A DNA stretch of 40,284 nt from an uncultured Acetobacteraceae bacterium (GCA_903918315.1 CAIXEA010000226.1:1-40284), one strand, 5' to 3'. Shown: positions 8,474-16,957, counted from the first letter of the stretch. Program-made: numbers and translations. The notes: a model not told the origin generated them from the sequence alone.

Positions 8474-9244
8474 CTACGGCAGCCGGGGCAATTTCCCGGC
8501 CAGATCCGCGTAGGCATCCTCATCGGTCCGGTCGTAGCGCAAAGGCGTCACCACGATCCGCCCGGCACGGAGGGCGGTATAGTCGCTCTCCGCCCTCTGC
8601 GGGCGGTCGCCGCGGCGGAAATTCAGCCAGTGGTAATCCATGCCGCGCGGGTCTGTGCGGGTTTCGACATTCATCCCCGCGACCATGCCCACGCCCTGGC
8701 GCGCCAGCGTCATCTCCCCCGCATCCGCCGCCGCGCCGGGCGGGAAGTTCACGTTCAGCACCGCATCCTTGCCCCAGCCCATCGCCAGCAGCTTGCGCAC
8801 CACATCGGCGCCCAGCGTGCGCGAGCAGTCCCAGCTCACGTTGCGGCGGTCGTTGTAAGCCTGGCTCATGGCGATGGCCGGAACGCCGAGCAGCATCGCC
8901 GTCATGGCACCGCCGACAGTGCCGGAGAACACCGTCTCCAACCCCAGATTCAAACCGCGATTGACGCCGGACAGCACCAGCTGCGGCAGATTGTCCTTCA
9001 TGATGTGACACAGGCCCATCACCGCGCAGTCGCCGGGCGTGCCGGTCACGCCGAAGCGCCGGGTCCCGTGGTTGCTGACCCGCAGCGCATGGTGCAGGGA
9101 GATCGCGTGCGACTGGCCGCTCTGGTCATGTTCCGGGGCGACGACCCAGACTTCCCGCGCGATCTGGGCGGCGATGGCTTCCATCACCTCCAGCCCCGGG
9201 GCGTCGATGCCATCGTCATTGGTCAGGAGTACGCGATCCAGCAC
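8474..9244 (-). CDS. surE: 5'/3'-nucleotidase SurE
   Basis: A 256-residue protein with the SurE signature at its start: LLTNDDGIDAPG, where D10 and D11 bind the divalent metal, then PEHDQSGQSHAISL near 38-51 and LSGVNRGLNLG near 91-101. SurE removes phosphate from nucleoside 5'- and 3'-monophosphates and short polyphosphate, and is often linked to stationary-phase survival. The open frame runs further upstream, but GTG at 9244 has a GGAG ribosome site and places the conserved strand at the N-terminus as in known SurE proteins. The usual partner gene pcm is not adjacent. Confidence 0.95.
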   Translation of the reverse strand: MLDRVLLTNDDGIDAPGLEVMEAIAAQIAREVWVVAPEHDQSGQSHAISLHHALRVSNHGTRRFGVTGTPGDCAVMGLCHIMKDNLPQLVLSGVNRGLNLGLETVFSGTVGGAMTAMLLGVPAIAMSQAYNDRRNVSWDCSRTLGADVVRKLLAMGWGKDAVLNVNFPPGAAADAGEMTLARQGVGMVAGMNVETRTDPRGMDYHWLNFRRGDRPQRAESDYTALRAGRIVVTPLRYDRTDEDAYADLAGKLPRLP

Positions 9245-9351
9245 GGTCAGGCTCCGTTGTCGTTGCTCGCCCTTGTTTGACCTGTCCAGACGAAGTTGCC
9301 TAGTCCTTGAGATGGCGCGAGTATGATCGGAACGAATGAGGGAACCGAACC

Positions 9352-10167
9352 ATGCTGATCTTCGACGCACAGGTCCATCTTTGGGGCAGCGGGCGGCCGA
9401 GCGACCACCACCGGCAGGTGTCGCTGTATTCAGCGGATGATCTGGTTAAGGAAATGGATGCGGCCGGGGTGAATGGTGCGGTCCTGCACCCGCCGAGCTG
9501 GGATCCCGGCTCCAACGAGATGGCCGACGCGGCCGTGATGCAATACCCGGATAAGTTCTGCACATTAGGCTGGTTCCCGCTGAACGATCCCGCCCAGCGC
9601 GACCGCATCAAAACATGGAAACAGCGCCCCGGCATGGTCGGCCTCCGCTGGTCGCTGACCCGCCCGGGGCAGGAGACCTGGCATAACGACGGCACCATGG
9701 ACTGGCTCTGGCCCGCCGCCGAGGCCGCCGGCACCCCGGTCGCGACCATGGCCTGGCGCTTCCTGAAACAATTCGGGGCGATCGCGGCCCGGCACCCGAA
9801 CCTGAAGCTGATCATCGACCATCTGGGCACGGTGCGCTCGGCCAAGGATGACGCCGCCTATGGCGACCTGACCGATCTGCTGGCGCTGGCGAAATATCCC
9901 AACATCGCGGTCAAGGCGACCGGCGCGCCATCCACCACGTCACAGACATACCCGTTCCGCAATATCAGCGACGGATTGCAGCGCATTTTCGACGCCTTCG
10001 GGCCGGACCGGTATTTCTGGGGCACCGACATCACCCGCATGCCGTGCAGCTACCGCCAATGCGTGACCCATTTCACGGAAGAACTGCCCTGGTTGAAGGG
10101 GGCAGACCTGGAGAAAGTCATGGGCCTGGGGGTGATCAAGTGGCTGGACTGGAAGCGGCCAGGCTGA
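9352..10167 (+). CDS. Amidohydrolase family protein (metal-dependent TIM-barrel hydrolase)
   Basis: A 271-residue amidohydrolase-2 type protein. It opens with MLIFDAQVHLW, where the D-x-x-x-H pattern (D5, H9) stands where many members have HxH. It continues with a histidine in LIIDHLG near 162-168 and the aspartate in FWGTDITRM near 222-230. Such enzymes act as lactonases, decarboxylases or hydratases on small carboxylic acids. GAGGGAA precedes the ATG. It is divergent from surE, with about 107 bp between the starts. The substrate is unknown; there is no operon partner on its strand. Confidence 0.85.
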   Translation: MLIFDAQVHLWGSGRPSDHHRQVSLYSADDLVKEMDAAGVNGAVLHPPSWDPGSNEMADAAVMQYPDKFCTLGWFPLNDPAQRDRIKTWKQRPGMVGLRWSLTRPGQETWHNDGTMDWLWPAAEAAGTPVATMAWRFLKQFGAIAARHPNLKLIIDHLGTVRSAKDDAAYGDLTDLLALAKYPNIAVKATGAPSTTSQTYPFRNISDGLQRIFDAFGPDRYFWGTDITRMPCSYRQCVTHFTEELPWLKGADLEKVMGLGVIKWLDWKRPG

Positions 10168-10178
10168 TCCGGCCATCG

Positions 10179-10625
10179 CTATTTTGATGCGGGTAAGGCG
10201 TAGCAGGACCGGATCCGCCAGATCCCGCCGGCGAGAAACGCCGCAGCCATGCCCAGCAGGCCCCATGACATAGCCGGAGAGGTCGGCTGGTTCATCAGGT
10301 CCGGCCAGGCGCATGTCCCCGGACGCGGCACGACCTCAATCGTCTGACCGGGAGAGACGGTCAGGCTGGATGGCCCCAGCCGCAGATGCGAAAGCTGGCA
10401 GAGGCCAGGGTTGCTCCCCTGTTGGTTCATGAACGAGACCGCGGCGTAGCGCCCGCTGCTTTTGCCCGTTTGCACCCAGGTGCTTTCGATCAGGGCCTGG
10501 GTATGGATGTGTTCGGCCAGCCGCCGATCACGGTCCAGGTTATCGAGCCCCCAGATGGCCAGGATCATGGCGATGCACAGGACGCTGAACCCACGATACA
10601 GCATCGATCCCGGAGACGGGGTCAT
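10179..10625 (-). CDS. Small membrane-anchored protein of unknown function
   Basis: A 148-residue protein with one hydrophobic segment near residues 12-28 (GFSVLCIAMILAIWGL) and a second near 119-137 (WGLLGMAAAFLAGGIW). Between them is a polar domain of about 90 residues, probably on the outer face, with two cysteines (GLCQL and GTCAW). The arrangement is like DUF3592-type proteins, but I am not sure of that family. ATG at 10625 is chosen over a GTG at 10652; the GAAGG before it is somewhat distant. It lies downstream of the two ABC permease genes on the same strand, with a 73-bp gap. Confidence 0.55.
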   Translation of the reverse strand: MTPSPGSMLYRGFSVLCIAMILAIWGLDNLDRDRRLAEHIHTQALIESTWVQTGKSSGRYAAVSFMNQQGSNPGLCQLSHLRLGPSSLTVSPGQTIEVVPRPGTCAWPDLMNQPTSPAMSWGLLGMAAAFLAGGIWRIRSCYALPASK

Positions 10626-10698
10626 GCCATGCGGCCTTCGGCGCGGCCACACGGGCGATTGCGGCGATCAGCCAGCCTGTCCGGACTCGCAGCCACAC

Positions 10699-11532
10699 TC
10701 AGCCCCCTTTCACACCCCCCGCCGTCAGCCCCGCCACGATTTCTTTCTGCATCAGCAGGGTCAGCAGCAGCACCGGCGCCGTCACCACCAGCGCGGCCGC
10801 CGCCAGCGGGCCCCAGCTGATCTGCTCGAACGTCAGCACGTTATAGACCGCCACCGGCAGGGTCCGGGTCGTGCGCCCGGCCAAAACCACGCCGAAGATG
10901 AAGTTATTCCAGCTAAAGATGAATGCAAGGATGGTCGCCACCGTGATCCCCGGCCGCGCCAAGGGCAGCGCGACATGGCGGAAGGCCTGCCAGATGGTGG
11001 CGCCATCGACCAGGGCGGCTTCCTCCAGTTCAGCCGGCAGTCCCTCGAAATAGCCGATCATGATCCAGACGACGATGGGGACGGTGATCACGAGGTGGGT
11101 AATCACCAGCGGTGTCAGGGTGCCGATCATGCCGAGCCACTGGAACAGCAGGAACAGCGGGATGAGATAGGACAGGCCGGGGGTCACCCGGGCGATCAGA
11201 ATCAGCACCGCCGCCTTGGTGGCCTTGGCCTTGGCGATGCCATAGCCGGCTGGCACGCCAAGCAGCAGCGCCAGCCCGGTGGCGCTGAACGATACGATGA
11301 TCGAATTGATGGTGTACGACAGGAAGTCGTTCTTCTCAAACACGTCGATGAAATTGGCCAGCGTCGGCGGATTGGGGATGAAGACCGGCGGGAAGGCGGT
11401 GTTGTCGGACTCATTCTTCAGCGCCAGGGATGCCATCCACAGGAAGAACAGGATCGCCGGTGAGACCAGCATCAGCACCGAGAAATACAGACCCAGCCGC
11501 GCGAAGAAGCGGCGCACGCGATGGCGGTTCAT
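10699..11532 (-). CDS. Carbohydrate ABC transporter permease, MalG type
   Basis: A 277-residue inner-membrane permease of the MalG/LacG type with six predicted helices. The EAA loop that docks on the ATPase is clear: EEAALVDGATIWQAFRHVALP near 174-194. The N-terminal helix is followed by the long periplasmic loop typical of the family (PPVFIPNPPTLANFIDVF near 43-60). Its ATG overlaps the stop of the MalF-type gene by 4 bp (ATGA), so the two are translationally coupled and form a heterodimeric channel. No binding protein or ATPase gene lies beside them, so the pair must borrow these from elsewhere or be a remnant. Confidence 0.9.
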   Translation of the reverse strand: MNRHRVRRFFARLGLYFSVLMLVSPAILFFLWMASLALKNESDNTAFPPVFIPNPPTLANFIDVFEKNDFLSYTINSIIVSFSATGLALLLGVPAGYGIAKAKATKAAVLILIARVTPGLSYLIPLFLLFQWLGMIGTLTPLVITHLVITVPIVVWIMIGYFEGLPAELEEAALVDGATIWQAFRHVALPLARPGITVATILAFIFSWNNFIFGVVLAGRTTRTLPVAVYNVLTFEQISWGPLAAAALVVTAPVLLLTLLMQKEIVAGLTAGGVKGG

Positions 11533-12440
11533 GTCTTCACCTCTGCCCGGCGGGCAACCAGCAGGCCCATGCTGACCAGCAGGATCATCACGAAGAACAC
11601 CACCACCATGGCTGACCCGTAGCCGAGGTCGTAGTAAGCGAAGGCGGTCTGATATAGCAGGATATTGATCGTCTCACTGGCATTGCCGGGCCCGCCGAGG
11701 GTGATGACGTAGATGGTGTCGAAGGCCTTGAGCGCGTCGATCACCCGGATCACCCCGGCCACCACGATGAAGGGGAACACCAGCGGCAGCGTGATGTGGC
11801 GGAACATCTGCCAGGGGCTGGCCCCATCCAGGATCGCAGCCTCATAGGGGTCCGTCGGCAGGCTGGCGATGCCGCCGAGCACGATCAGCATGACCAGCGG
11901 CGTCCACTGCCAGGTCTCCACCATCACCAGCGTCGGGATCACCGTATGGGCGTCATACACCCAGGCGGAGGGCGGGATACCAACGGTGGAGAGCAGATAA
12001 TTCAGCACACCGAGCTGCGGGTGAAACATCATCGTCCAGACCAGCGCGATCGCGACCGGAGTCGCCATCATCGGCAGCACGAAGATGGTCCGTGCAATGC
12101 CCTGAAAGCGGAATTTGGAGGAAAAGCAGACCGCCGCCCAGACGCCCAGGATCATCGGCAGGATCACCGACGCGGCTGTAAAGACGAAGGTGCGAATGGC
12201 GGCCCACTGAAACCGCTCATCGAACAGCATTTTCTTGTAATTGGCGAGGCCGACGAACGGCGTGTCGCCGCTGACCTTCCAGTCATGCACCGACATGAAC
12301 AGGGTAAAAATCCAGGGGAACAGGATCACCGCCGCGACGACCACCGCGGCCGGGGCCGCGAAGACCCAGTAGCGGCGGGCGTAGTTCCGGCCCCGTGTCA
12401 TCATGGCAGCGGCCGATGGTTCGGCTGTGCTCGCGTTCAT
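11529..12440 (-). CDS. Sugar ABC transporter permease, MalF type
   Basis: A 303-residue inner-membrane permease of the MalF/UgpA type. The first helix is near residues 26-46 (VFAAPAAVVVAAVILFPWIF), followed by the family motif FTLFMSVHDWKVSG, and the EAA loop is YEAAILDGASPWQMFRHI near 200-217. ATG at 12440 is preferred over an upstream TTG at 12458. The partner MalG-type gene overlaps its stop. The second gene of such pairs is normally preceded by a solute-binding protein, but upstream there are only 120 bp and then a tiny lipoprotein gene. Substrate unknown; sugars or glycerol derivatives are typical. Confidence 0.9.
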   Translation of the reverse strand: MNASTAEPSAAAMMTRGRNYARRYWVFAAPAAVVVAAVILFPWIFTLFMSVHDWKVSGDTPFVGLANYKKMLFDERFQWAAIRTFVFTAASVILPMILGVWAAVCFSSKFRFQGIARTIFVLPMMATPVAIALVWTMMFHPQLGVLNYLLSTVGIPPSAWVYDAHTVIPTLVMVETWQWTPLVMLIVLGGIASLPTDPYEAAILDGASPWQMFRHITLPLVFPFIVVAGVIRVIDALKAFDTIYVITLGGPGNASETINILLYQTAFAYYDLGYGSAMVVVFFVMILLVSMGLLVARRAEVKT

Positions 12441-12560
12441 ACTGTCGCATCCGGTCAAAGGGTCTGTATCGGCTGGCCCTCGACCTGCCTCTCACGCGCC
12501 CATCATACTGCGCGCGCCCTGATCCGCAAAATCGGATGCGACAGGCCCATGGATCGGGTC

Positions 12561-12746
12561 TTACCAATCGCGATGGTGATGATGCCAACCGCCGCCGTCA
12601 TAGGCGTAGGCCGGACCCCGCCCGTAATAGGGGCGCCCATAACCATATCCGCCGCCGTCCGGATACACGACGCAGCCGCCAAGCAGGGTCAGCACCCCCA
12701 AGGCCGGCAGAAGCAGCAAGCGGCGAAACCGGGTTGTGCGCGCCAT
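12561..12746 (-). CDS. Small Gly/Tyr-rich lipoprotein
   Basis: A 61-residue protein with basic N-terminus (RFRR), a hydrophobic stretch and the lipobox LLGGC with the lipidated cysteine at position 25. The mature part is only about 37 residues, rich in glycine, tyrosine and histidine (GYGYGRPYYGRG and a HHHH run). The longer open frame starts at 12836, but ATG at 12746 has a GGGAG ribosome site 7-8 nt upstream and gives a proper signal peptide. Proteins of this type are common in alphaproteobacteria and have no assigned role. It is divergent from the DUF6600 gene. Confidence 0.7.
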   Translation of the reverse strand: MARTTRFRRLLLLPALGVLTLLGGCVVYPDGGGYGYGRPYYGRGPAYAYDGGGWHHHHRDW

Positions 12747-12899
12747 GATCGTGTCTCCCATCTGGTGGACGATGACAGGGAGTATGATCAGGCTTCGCGG
12801 CCACCTCATGGCGGGGTCACGGCGAAACCGAGGCACGGCGTCTCCGTTTCGCCATCATGAGCGCGCAAAAGACCGCACGCGATCGCCGGAGGCGTTGTC

Positions 12900-14909
12900 A
12901 TGCGCACCCATACCCCGTTGTTCCGCCTGGCCGCGGCCCTGACCGCCGCATCTCTTATGGCGGCCGTTCTGCCCCAAGGGCCGGCCCGCGCCCAAGCCGC
13001 GCCAGACCAGCTTGACCCTCAGGCACCGCAGGCAGATCCACCCGCCCGCGTCGGTCGGCTCGGCCTGGTCAGCGGCACCGTATCCTACCACACCGCCGGT
13101 GAGGCCCAATGGACCCGCGCGGATATGAATTTTCCCGTCGCATCCGGCAGTTCCTTTTGGACCGACCCGCAGGCGGAAGCGGAGTTGCAGCTATCCAGCA
13201 GCCGCCTGAGCCTCGCGGGCGGGACCGAGATCGATATCGCGGCCCTCGATGGCAACGGCTTGCAGGCCACCCTCACGCAGGGCAAGGCGCTGCTGCGGCC
13301 CCGCGACCTGACGACGGGGGAGGTGTGGACCGTGCAGACCCCGCGCGGGACGCTGACCACCGCCCATGCCGGGCATATCCTGATCGCGGCCGGCGACACC
13401 GAATCGCCGACGATCGTATCGGTGCTGGACGGCAATGCCCGCATCACCGGGGCCGGTTTCGATCAGATACTGAACGGCGGGCAGGCCGCGATCATCACCG
13501 GCACGGATTCATTTCAGGTGGTGCTCGGCGCCATCCAGCCCGACGCCTTCGCCCAGGCGGTGATGAACCGGGAGCGCCCGGCGCTTCTGGCGCCCGCGCG
13601 GGCCGGCTCGGTGCCTCCGCCACCGATGGTCGCGGCCTTACCGGGTGGGGAGGACCTGTCCCGCTATGGCGTCTGGTCCAACAGCCCCGACTACGGCGAG
13701 GTCTGGTATCCCAGCGTCGAGGCCGGCTGGGTCCCCTATCGCCAAGGCCATTGGGCCTTCATCGCTCCCTGGGGCTGGACCTGGGTGGACGACGCGCCCT
13801 GGGGCTTCGCCCCGTTCCATTATGGCCGCTGGGTGGAGGTCTACGGCCGCTGGGCCTGGACCCCGGGCTTCGAGCATGAACGCCGGTTCGGCTATCCCGT
13901 CTATGCCCCTGCGCTCGTGACCTTCGTGGGCATCGGCGCCGGTGTCGCCCTGGGCGCGGCCTTCGCCGCCGGCTCCGTTAGCTGGATCCCGCTGGGCCCG
14001 CGGGAGGCTTACCACCCCTGGTACCGCGCCTCCCCCCGCTATCTCGGCGTGATGAACGCCAACCATCCGGTCAGCTTCGCCAATGCCGGTTCAGCGGAGG
14101 GCTTCCGCAACCGTGGCGCCGCGACTATCGCACCGGCGGCCGCGATGGCCGGGTCCAGCCCGCTGCGCGGCGTTGCACGGCCACTCCCTGGTTCGGCCCT
14201 GGCCGGGGCACGGCCGCTGATGGGGCAACAGCCGATCAACCCGAGCTTTGGGGCCGCGGGGCTGACGCCTTCGGCGGCACGCCAGATGGGTATTGCGCCC
14301 AATGCCGGTGGTCCCGCGCATATGGCCGCGCCGGGGCCGGTGATCACCCCACGGGCCGGTTTCGGCGCGGCACCGGCGCTGCGCCCGCCTGGCACGACCA
14401 ACGGCGCCTTTAGCGGGGGAGCGCCAGGCGGCGGAGCGGGCGGCGCTGGGATGACGCGGCCGGGTTTGGGCTTGGGTGTTACCCCGGCGTCCCCGGGGAT
14501 GGCGCAACCGTTCCGGGGCAGCGCCGCGCCCGCCACGCCGCATCCGGGCCAACCGGGCTTTCCCGCCGGGAACCCGGGCACCACGCCGCAGGGCGGAGCG
14601 CCGCTCCAGGGCCCATCACGTTATCCCGCAGGCGGTGGCTCCGCGCCGTTTTCGGGGCATTCCGCGGCACCACCGGTGAACGCGGCGCCATTCCATCCGC
14701 CAGCCTCCGTGCCTTCCCGTGTGACGCCGCCGCCGGTGTCACAGCCTCGTTTCCAGCAACAGGCGCCAACGCGGTTTCAACAGCAGGCGCCCGCGCGGGT
14801 TCAGCAGCAAGCACCGGTGCGCCCTGCCGTGGCACCGCATCCGCCCGCATCCGCACCACCCGCATCGGCGCCGGCCACACAGCAGCGCACACACCCGTTG
14901 GGGCATTAA
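12900..14909 (+). CDS. Secreted FecR-like/DUF6600 domain protein with disordered tail
   Basis: A 669-residue exported protein. A signal peptide ends near residue 31 (PARA-QAA). A FecR-like beta domain follows at about 50-200 (VGRLGLVSGTVSYHTAGE, VQTPRGTLTTAHAGHILIA). The DUF6600 region at about 258-330 carries repeated W-G-x-W motifs (GHWAFIAPWGWTWVDDAPW, YGRWAWTPGFEHE). A hydrophobic Gly/Ala segment lies near 346-360. The remaining 300 residues are low-complexity Pro/Ala/Gly and end in three RFQQQAP repeats. Proteins like this are thought to be surface or periplasmic scaffolds; the function is not established. ATG at 12900 is preceded by CGGAGG. A stem-loop overlaps its stop codon. Confidence 0.85.
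   Translation: MRTHTPLFRLAAALTAASLMAAVLPQGPARAQAAPDQLDPQAPQADPPARVGRLGLVSGTVSYHTAGEAQWTRADMNFPVASGSSFWTDPQAEAELQLSSSRLSLAGGTEIDIAALDGNGLQATLTQGKALLRPRDLTTGEVWTVQTPRGTLTTAHAGHILIAAGDTESPTIVSVLDGNARITGAGFDQILNGGQAAIITGTDSFQVVLGAIQPDAFAQAVMNRERPALLAPARAGSVPPPPMVAALPGGEDLSRYGVWSNSPDYGEVWYPSVEAGWVPYRQGHWAFIAPWGWTWVDDAPWGFAPFHYGRWVEVYGRWAWTPGFEHERRFGYPVYAPALVTFVGIGAGVALGAAFAAGSVSWIPLGPREAYHPWYRASPRYLGVMNANHPVSFANAGSAEGFRNRGAATIAPAAAMAGSSPLRGVARPLPGSALAGARPLMGQQPINPSFGAAGLTPSAARQMGIAPNAGGPAHMAAPGPVITPRAGFGAAPALRPPGTTNGAFSGGAPGGGAGGAGMTRPGLGLGVTPASPGMAQPFRGSAAPATPHPGQPGFPAGNPGTTPQGGAPLQGPSRYPAGGGSAPFSGHSAAPPVNAAPFHPPASVPSRVTPPPVSQPRFQQQAPTRFQQQAPARVQQQAPVRPAVAPHPPASAPPASAPATQQRTHPLGH
14748..14819 (+). 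repeat. Three 24-bp tandem repeats coding for R(F/V)QQQAP(T/A/V)
   Basis: Units at 14748-14771, 14772-14795 and 14796-14819 encode RFQQQAPT, RFQQQAPA and RVQQQAPV (residues 617-640 of the DUF6600 protein). The units differ mainly at synonymous or conservative sites, so the duplication is old and kept in frame. Copy number could vary between strains. Confidence 0.75.
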
Positions 14910-14924
14910 TGGTGCCCCAACGGG
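14894..14924. terminator. Stem-loop overlapping the stop codon of the DUF6600 gene
   Basis: CCCGTTGGGGCA (14894-14905) pairs perfectly with TGCCCCAACGGG (14913-14924), a 12-bp stem with a 7-nt loop holding the TAA stop. It lies between convergent genes and could end transcription from both sides. There is no long T-run on either strand. Confidence 0.6.
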
Positions 14925-14930
14925 CCAACC

Positions 14931-15977
14931 CTAACGGCGCCTGACCCGCGGAATCACCTCGGCCGCGAAGCGCCGCATCTCGGCCTCGAAGGGTTGGAAC
15001 TGGAGCATGAACAGCTCGATCCCGGCGTCATGGAACGCCTGAATCCTGGCTGCCACCTGATCGTAGGAACCGACCAGCCCCGCCGCGGTGCCGCCATTGC
15101 TGCCGACGCGCGGGGTCTTGGCCATGGTCTGCGCCATCACCGACGCCGCGTCGGTATTCGCCTTCTGCACCGCCCGGATCGGTGCATCCTTCGCCGCGAG
15201 GGCGAACAGATGCGCCAGATGGGCCTGGGCTTCGGCCTCCGTCTCCCGCGCGATTACGAAGGCGGACAGGCCATAGCGCAAGGCCGCGCCGGTGCGGGGC
15301 CGGGCGGCCACGTCCTCGATCAGGGCGCGCACGTCTTCCAACGGCTGGCCGTTGATGAACCAGACATCGCCCTTGTCCGCGACCAGCGCTCGGGCCGGCA
15401 TCGACTCGCCGCCGACATAGATCAGCGGGCGCGGGCGATAAGGGTCCGCCGGGCGCAGCATGTAGTCGTCGACCTGGAAGCGTTCACCTTTCCAGGTGAG
15501 CGACTCGCCGCGCAGCAGCGGCTCAAGGACCGAGATCCACTCGCGTCCGTAATCGTAGCGGGCATCGTGCTCGGGAAAGCCGATGCCGGCCTTTTCCAGC
15601 TCCGGCCGGTTCCAGGCGTTGACCAGGTTGATGGCGAAGCGGCCGTGGCTGATGTGCTCGATCCCCAGCGCCATCTTCGCCAGCACCACGGGGTGATACA
15701 GGTAGGGCTTGATGGCGGTGATGATCTCGATCCGATCAGTCAGCGCGGCCAAGGCGGCGGAGGCGGTCCAGGCCTCCAACTGGTCGTTGGGCGCGTGGTG
15801 CGGATTGACCGTGTGCTGCGCCACCAGGGTGCTGTCGAAGCCGAGTTTCTCGGCCTCGATCACCAGCTTGCGGTTGCGATCCCAGGACGCGTCGTACGGC
15901 TCATCGGGGTCCTGCAAGGCCGCCCGGCTCCCATGGACCAGAGCCCAGATGCCGAATCGGATCGGATGGGAGGCCAT
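14931..15977 (-). CDS. LLM-class flavin-dependent monooxygenase, SsuD-like
   Basis: A 348-residue luciferase-like enzyme close to the alkanesulfonate monooxygenase (SsuD) branch. Key segments are AEKLGFDSTLVAQHTVNP near 41-58, EIITAIKPYLYHPVVLAK near 83-100, HGRFAINLVNAWNRPELEK near 111-129 and the flavin-phosphate loop PLIYVGGESMPAR near 182-194. SsuD-type enzymes use FMNH2 to release sulfite from organosulfonates, but many relatives act on other compounds. It ends 21 bp from the DUF6600 stop on the opposite strand. The alpha/beta hydrolase gene lies immediately upstream, 4 bp away, so the two form an operon. No ssuE reductase or sulfonate transporter is nearby. Confidence 0.88.
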   Translation of the reverse strand: MASHPIRFGIWALVHGSRAALQDPDEPYDASWDRNRKLVIEAEKLGFDSTLVAQHTVNPHHAPNDQLEAWTASAALAALTDRIEIITAIKPYLYHPVVLAKMALGIEHISHGRFAINLVNAWNRPELEKAGIGFPEHDARYDYGREWISVLEPLLRGESLTWKGERFQVDDYMLRPADPYRPRPLIYVGGESMPARALVADKGDVWFINGQPLEDVRALIEDVAARPRTGAALRYGLSAFVIARETEAEAQAHLAHLFALAAKDAPIRAVQKANTDAASVMAQTMAKTPRVGSNGGTAAGLVGSYDQVAARIQAFHDAGIELFMLQFQPFEAEMRRFAAEVIPRVRRR

Positions 15978-15981
15978 GCGG

Positions 15982-16677
15982 CTAGGCCCCGCCGAGCAAA
16001 AGCGCGGTGAGCGCGTCCGGCGTGGTCAGCATGGGGTAGTGCCCGGTATCGAGCTCAAACCAGGCCGCGTTCAGACGCGCGGCGGCGCGGCGCTGATGGG
16101 CCTCCCCAGGATGGACCGCCTGACGGCACCAGATCACCGTCGCGTTCCAGTCCATGTCCCAGAAATCACCCAGTTTGACGGGGATTTCCGAGGTCCCGAC
16201 GGGGTGCGGCGTATAGCGGTCCAGCACCCAGGCCAGCGTCGCCGGGTCCAGTTCGGCGAACAGGCCGATCGCCGCTTCCTCCCGGCTGGGGGCGGCGGCC
16301 AAGGGCATCGGGCCGGCTGGGGCGGGGCGTTTGGTGATGTCGCGTGAGCGTTCCCCGTTGAACAGGGCCAAGGCATCGACCAGGACGATCCGGGCGACCC
16401 GATGACGCATCCGCTCCGCCACGCCGCAGACGACCATGCCGCCGGAGCTGGTCCCGACGAGGACGACGTCCCTCAGGTCCTCGAAGAACAGCAGGTCAGC
16501 GACTTCGTTCACAAAGGTGGTGGTATCGATCCCCGGCCGCAGCGCATGGCGGCGTTCGGCGCAACCCTGCATGGTCGGGGTAAAGACGGTATGGCCCTGG
16601 GCGCGCAGGCGAGCGGCCACGGGCTGCCAGATCCAGCCGCCCTGATACGAACCGTGAATGAGAACGAACGTGGACAT
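15982..16677 (-). CDS. Alpha/beta-fold hydrolase (EstC/MES-type esterase-like)
   Basis: A 231-residue alpha/beta hydrolase of the small plant-esterase/pyrethroid-esterase type. The oxyanion motif LIHGSYQGGW is at 6-15, the nucleophile elbow is VGTSSGGM near 74-81 (serine in G-x-S-x-G), and the catalytic histidine is probably in ELDTGHYPML near 206-215. The acid residue is less certain. ATG at 16677 is chosen because MSTFVLIHGS is the canonical start; an upstream ATG at 16698 is less likely. It is 4 bp upstream of the SsuD-like monooxygenase gene, so the hydrolase may open an ester or lactone connected with that oxidation. Confidence 0.87.
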   Translation of the reverse strand: MSTFVLIHGSYQGGWIWQPVAARLRAQGHTVFTPTMQGCAERRHALRPGIDTTTFVNEVADLLFFEDLRDVVLVGTSSGGMVVCGVAERMRHRVARIVLVDALALFNGERSRDITKRPAPAGPMPLAAAPSREEAAIGLFAELDPATLAWVLDRYTPHPVGTSEIPVKLGDFWDMDWNATVIWCRQAVHPGEAHQRRAAARLNAAWFELDTGHYPMLTTPDALTALLLGGA

Positions 16678-16748
16678 CAGCGTTACCCCGCATTGCACCG
16701 GGAGCCTCGCGCAAGCCGGCGTCTCCGTCCAGTGCGGGTGCGCGGTGT

Positions 16749-16919
16749 TCAGCGACGGGACGGATTCTTCCGGCCGCCGCCGTTTTCGGGCTTAGGGGGA
16801 ATTTCCACACCGCCGCCGGGCGCCGCCGGACCGCCGCCATTTCCGGGCTTAGGGGGGATTTCCGCCCCACCCCCCGGGTCCGCCGGACCCGGCGTGTCGT
16901 TGGTTGGCTTTTGTGCCAT
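16749..16919 (-). CDS. Small Pro/Gly-rich protein with a 19-residue internal duplication
   Basis: A 56-residue reading frame starts with ATG at 16919, preceded by GGAAAGGG, and ends with TGA at 16749-16751. Two units, GGGAEIPPKPGNGGG and GGGVEIPPKPENGGG, repeat with a 19-residue (57-bp) period. Differences between the units include several third-position changes (ATC/ATT, AAT/AAC, GGT/GGC), which suggests selection on the protein. There is no signal peptide or membrane segment, and it is probably disordered. I do not recognise the family. It lies 71 bp upstream of the hydrolase gene on the same strand, beside a dispersed repeat. Confidence 0.55.
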   Translation of the reverse strand: MAQKPTNDTPGPADPGGGAEIPPKPGNGGGPAAPGGGVEIPPKPENGGGRKNPSRR

Positions 16920-16957
16920 GGATCAATCCCTTTCCACCTGATCGGCCGTTTCTGGAG

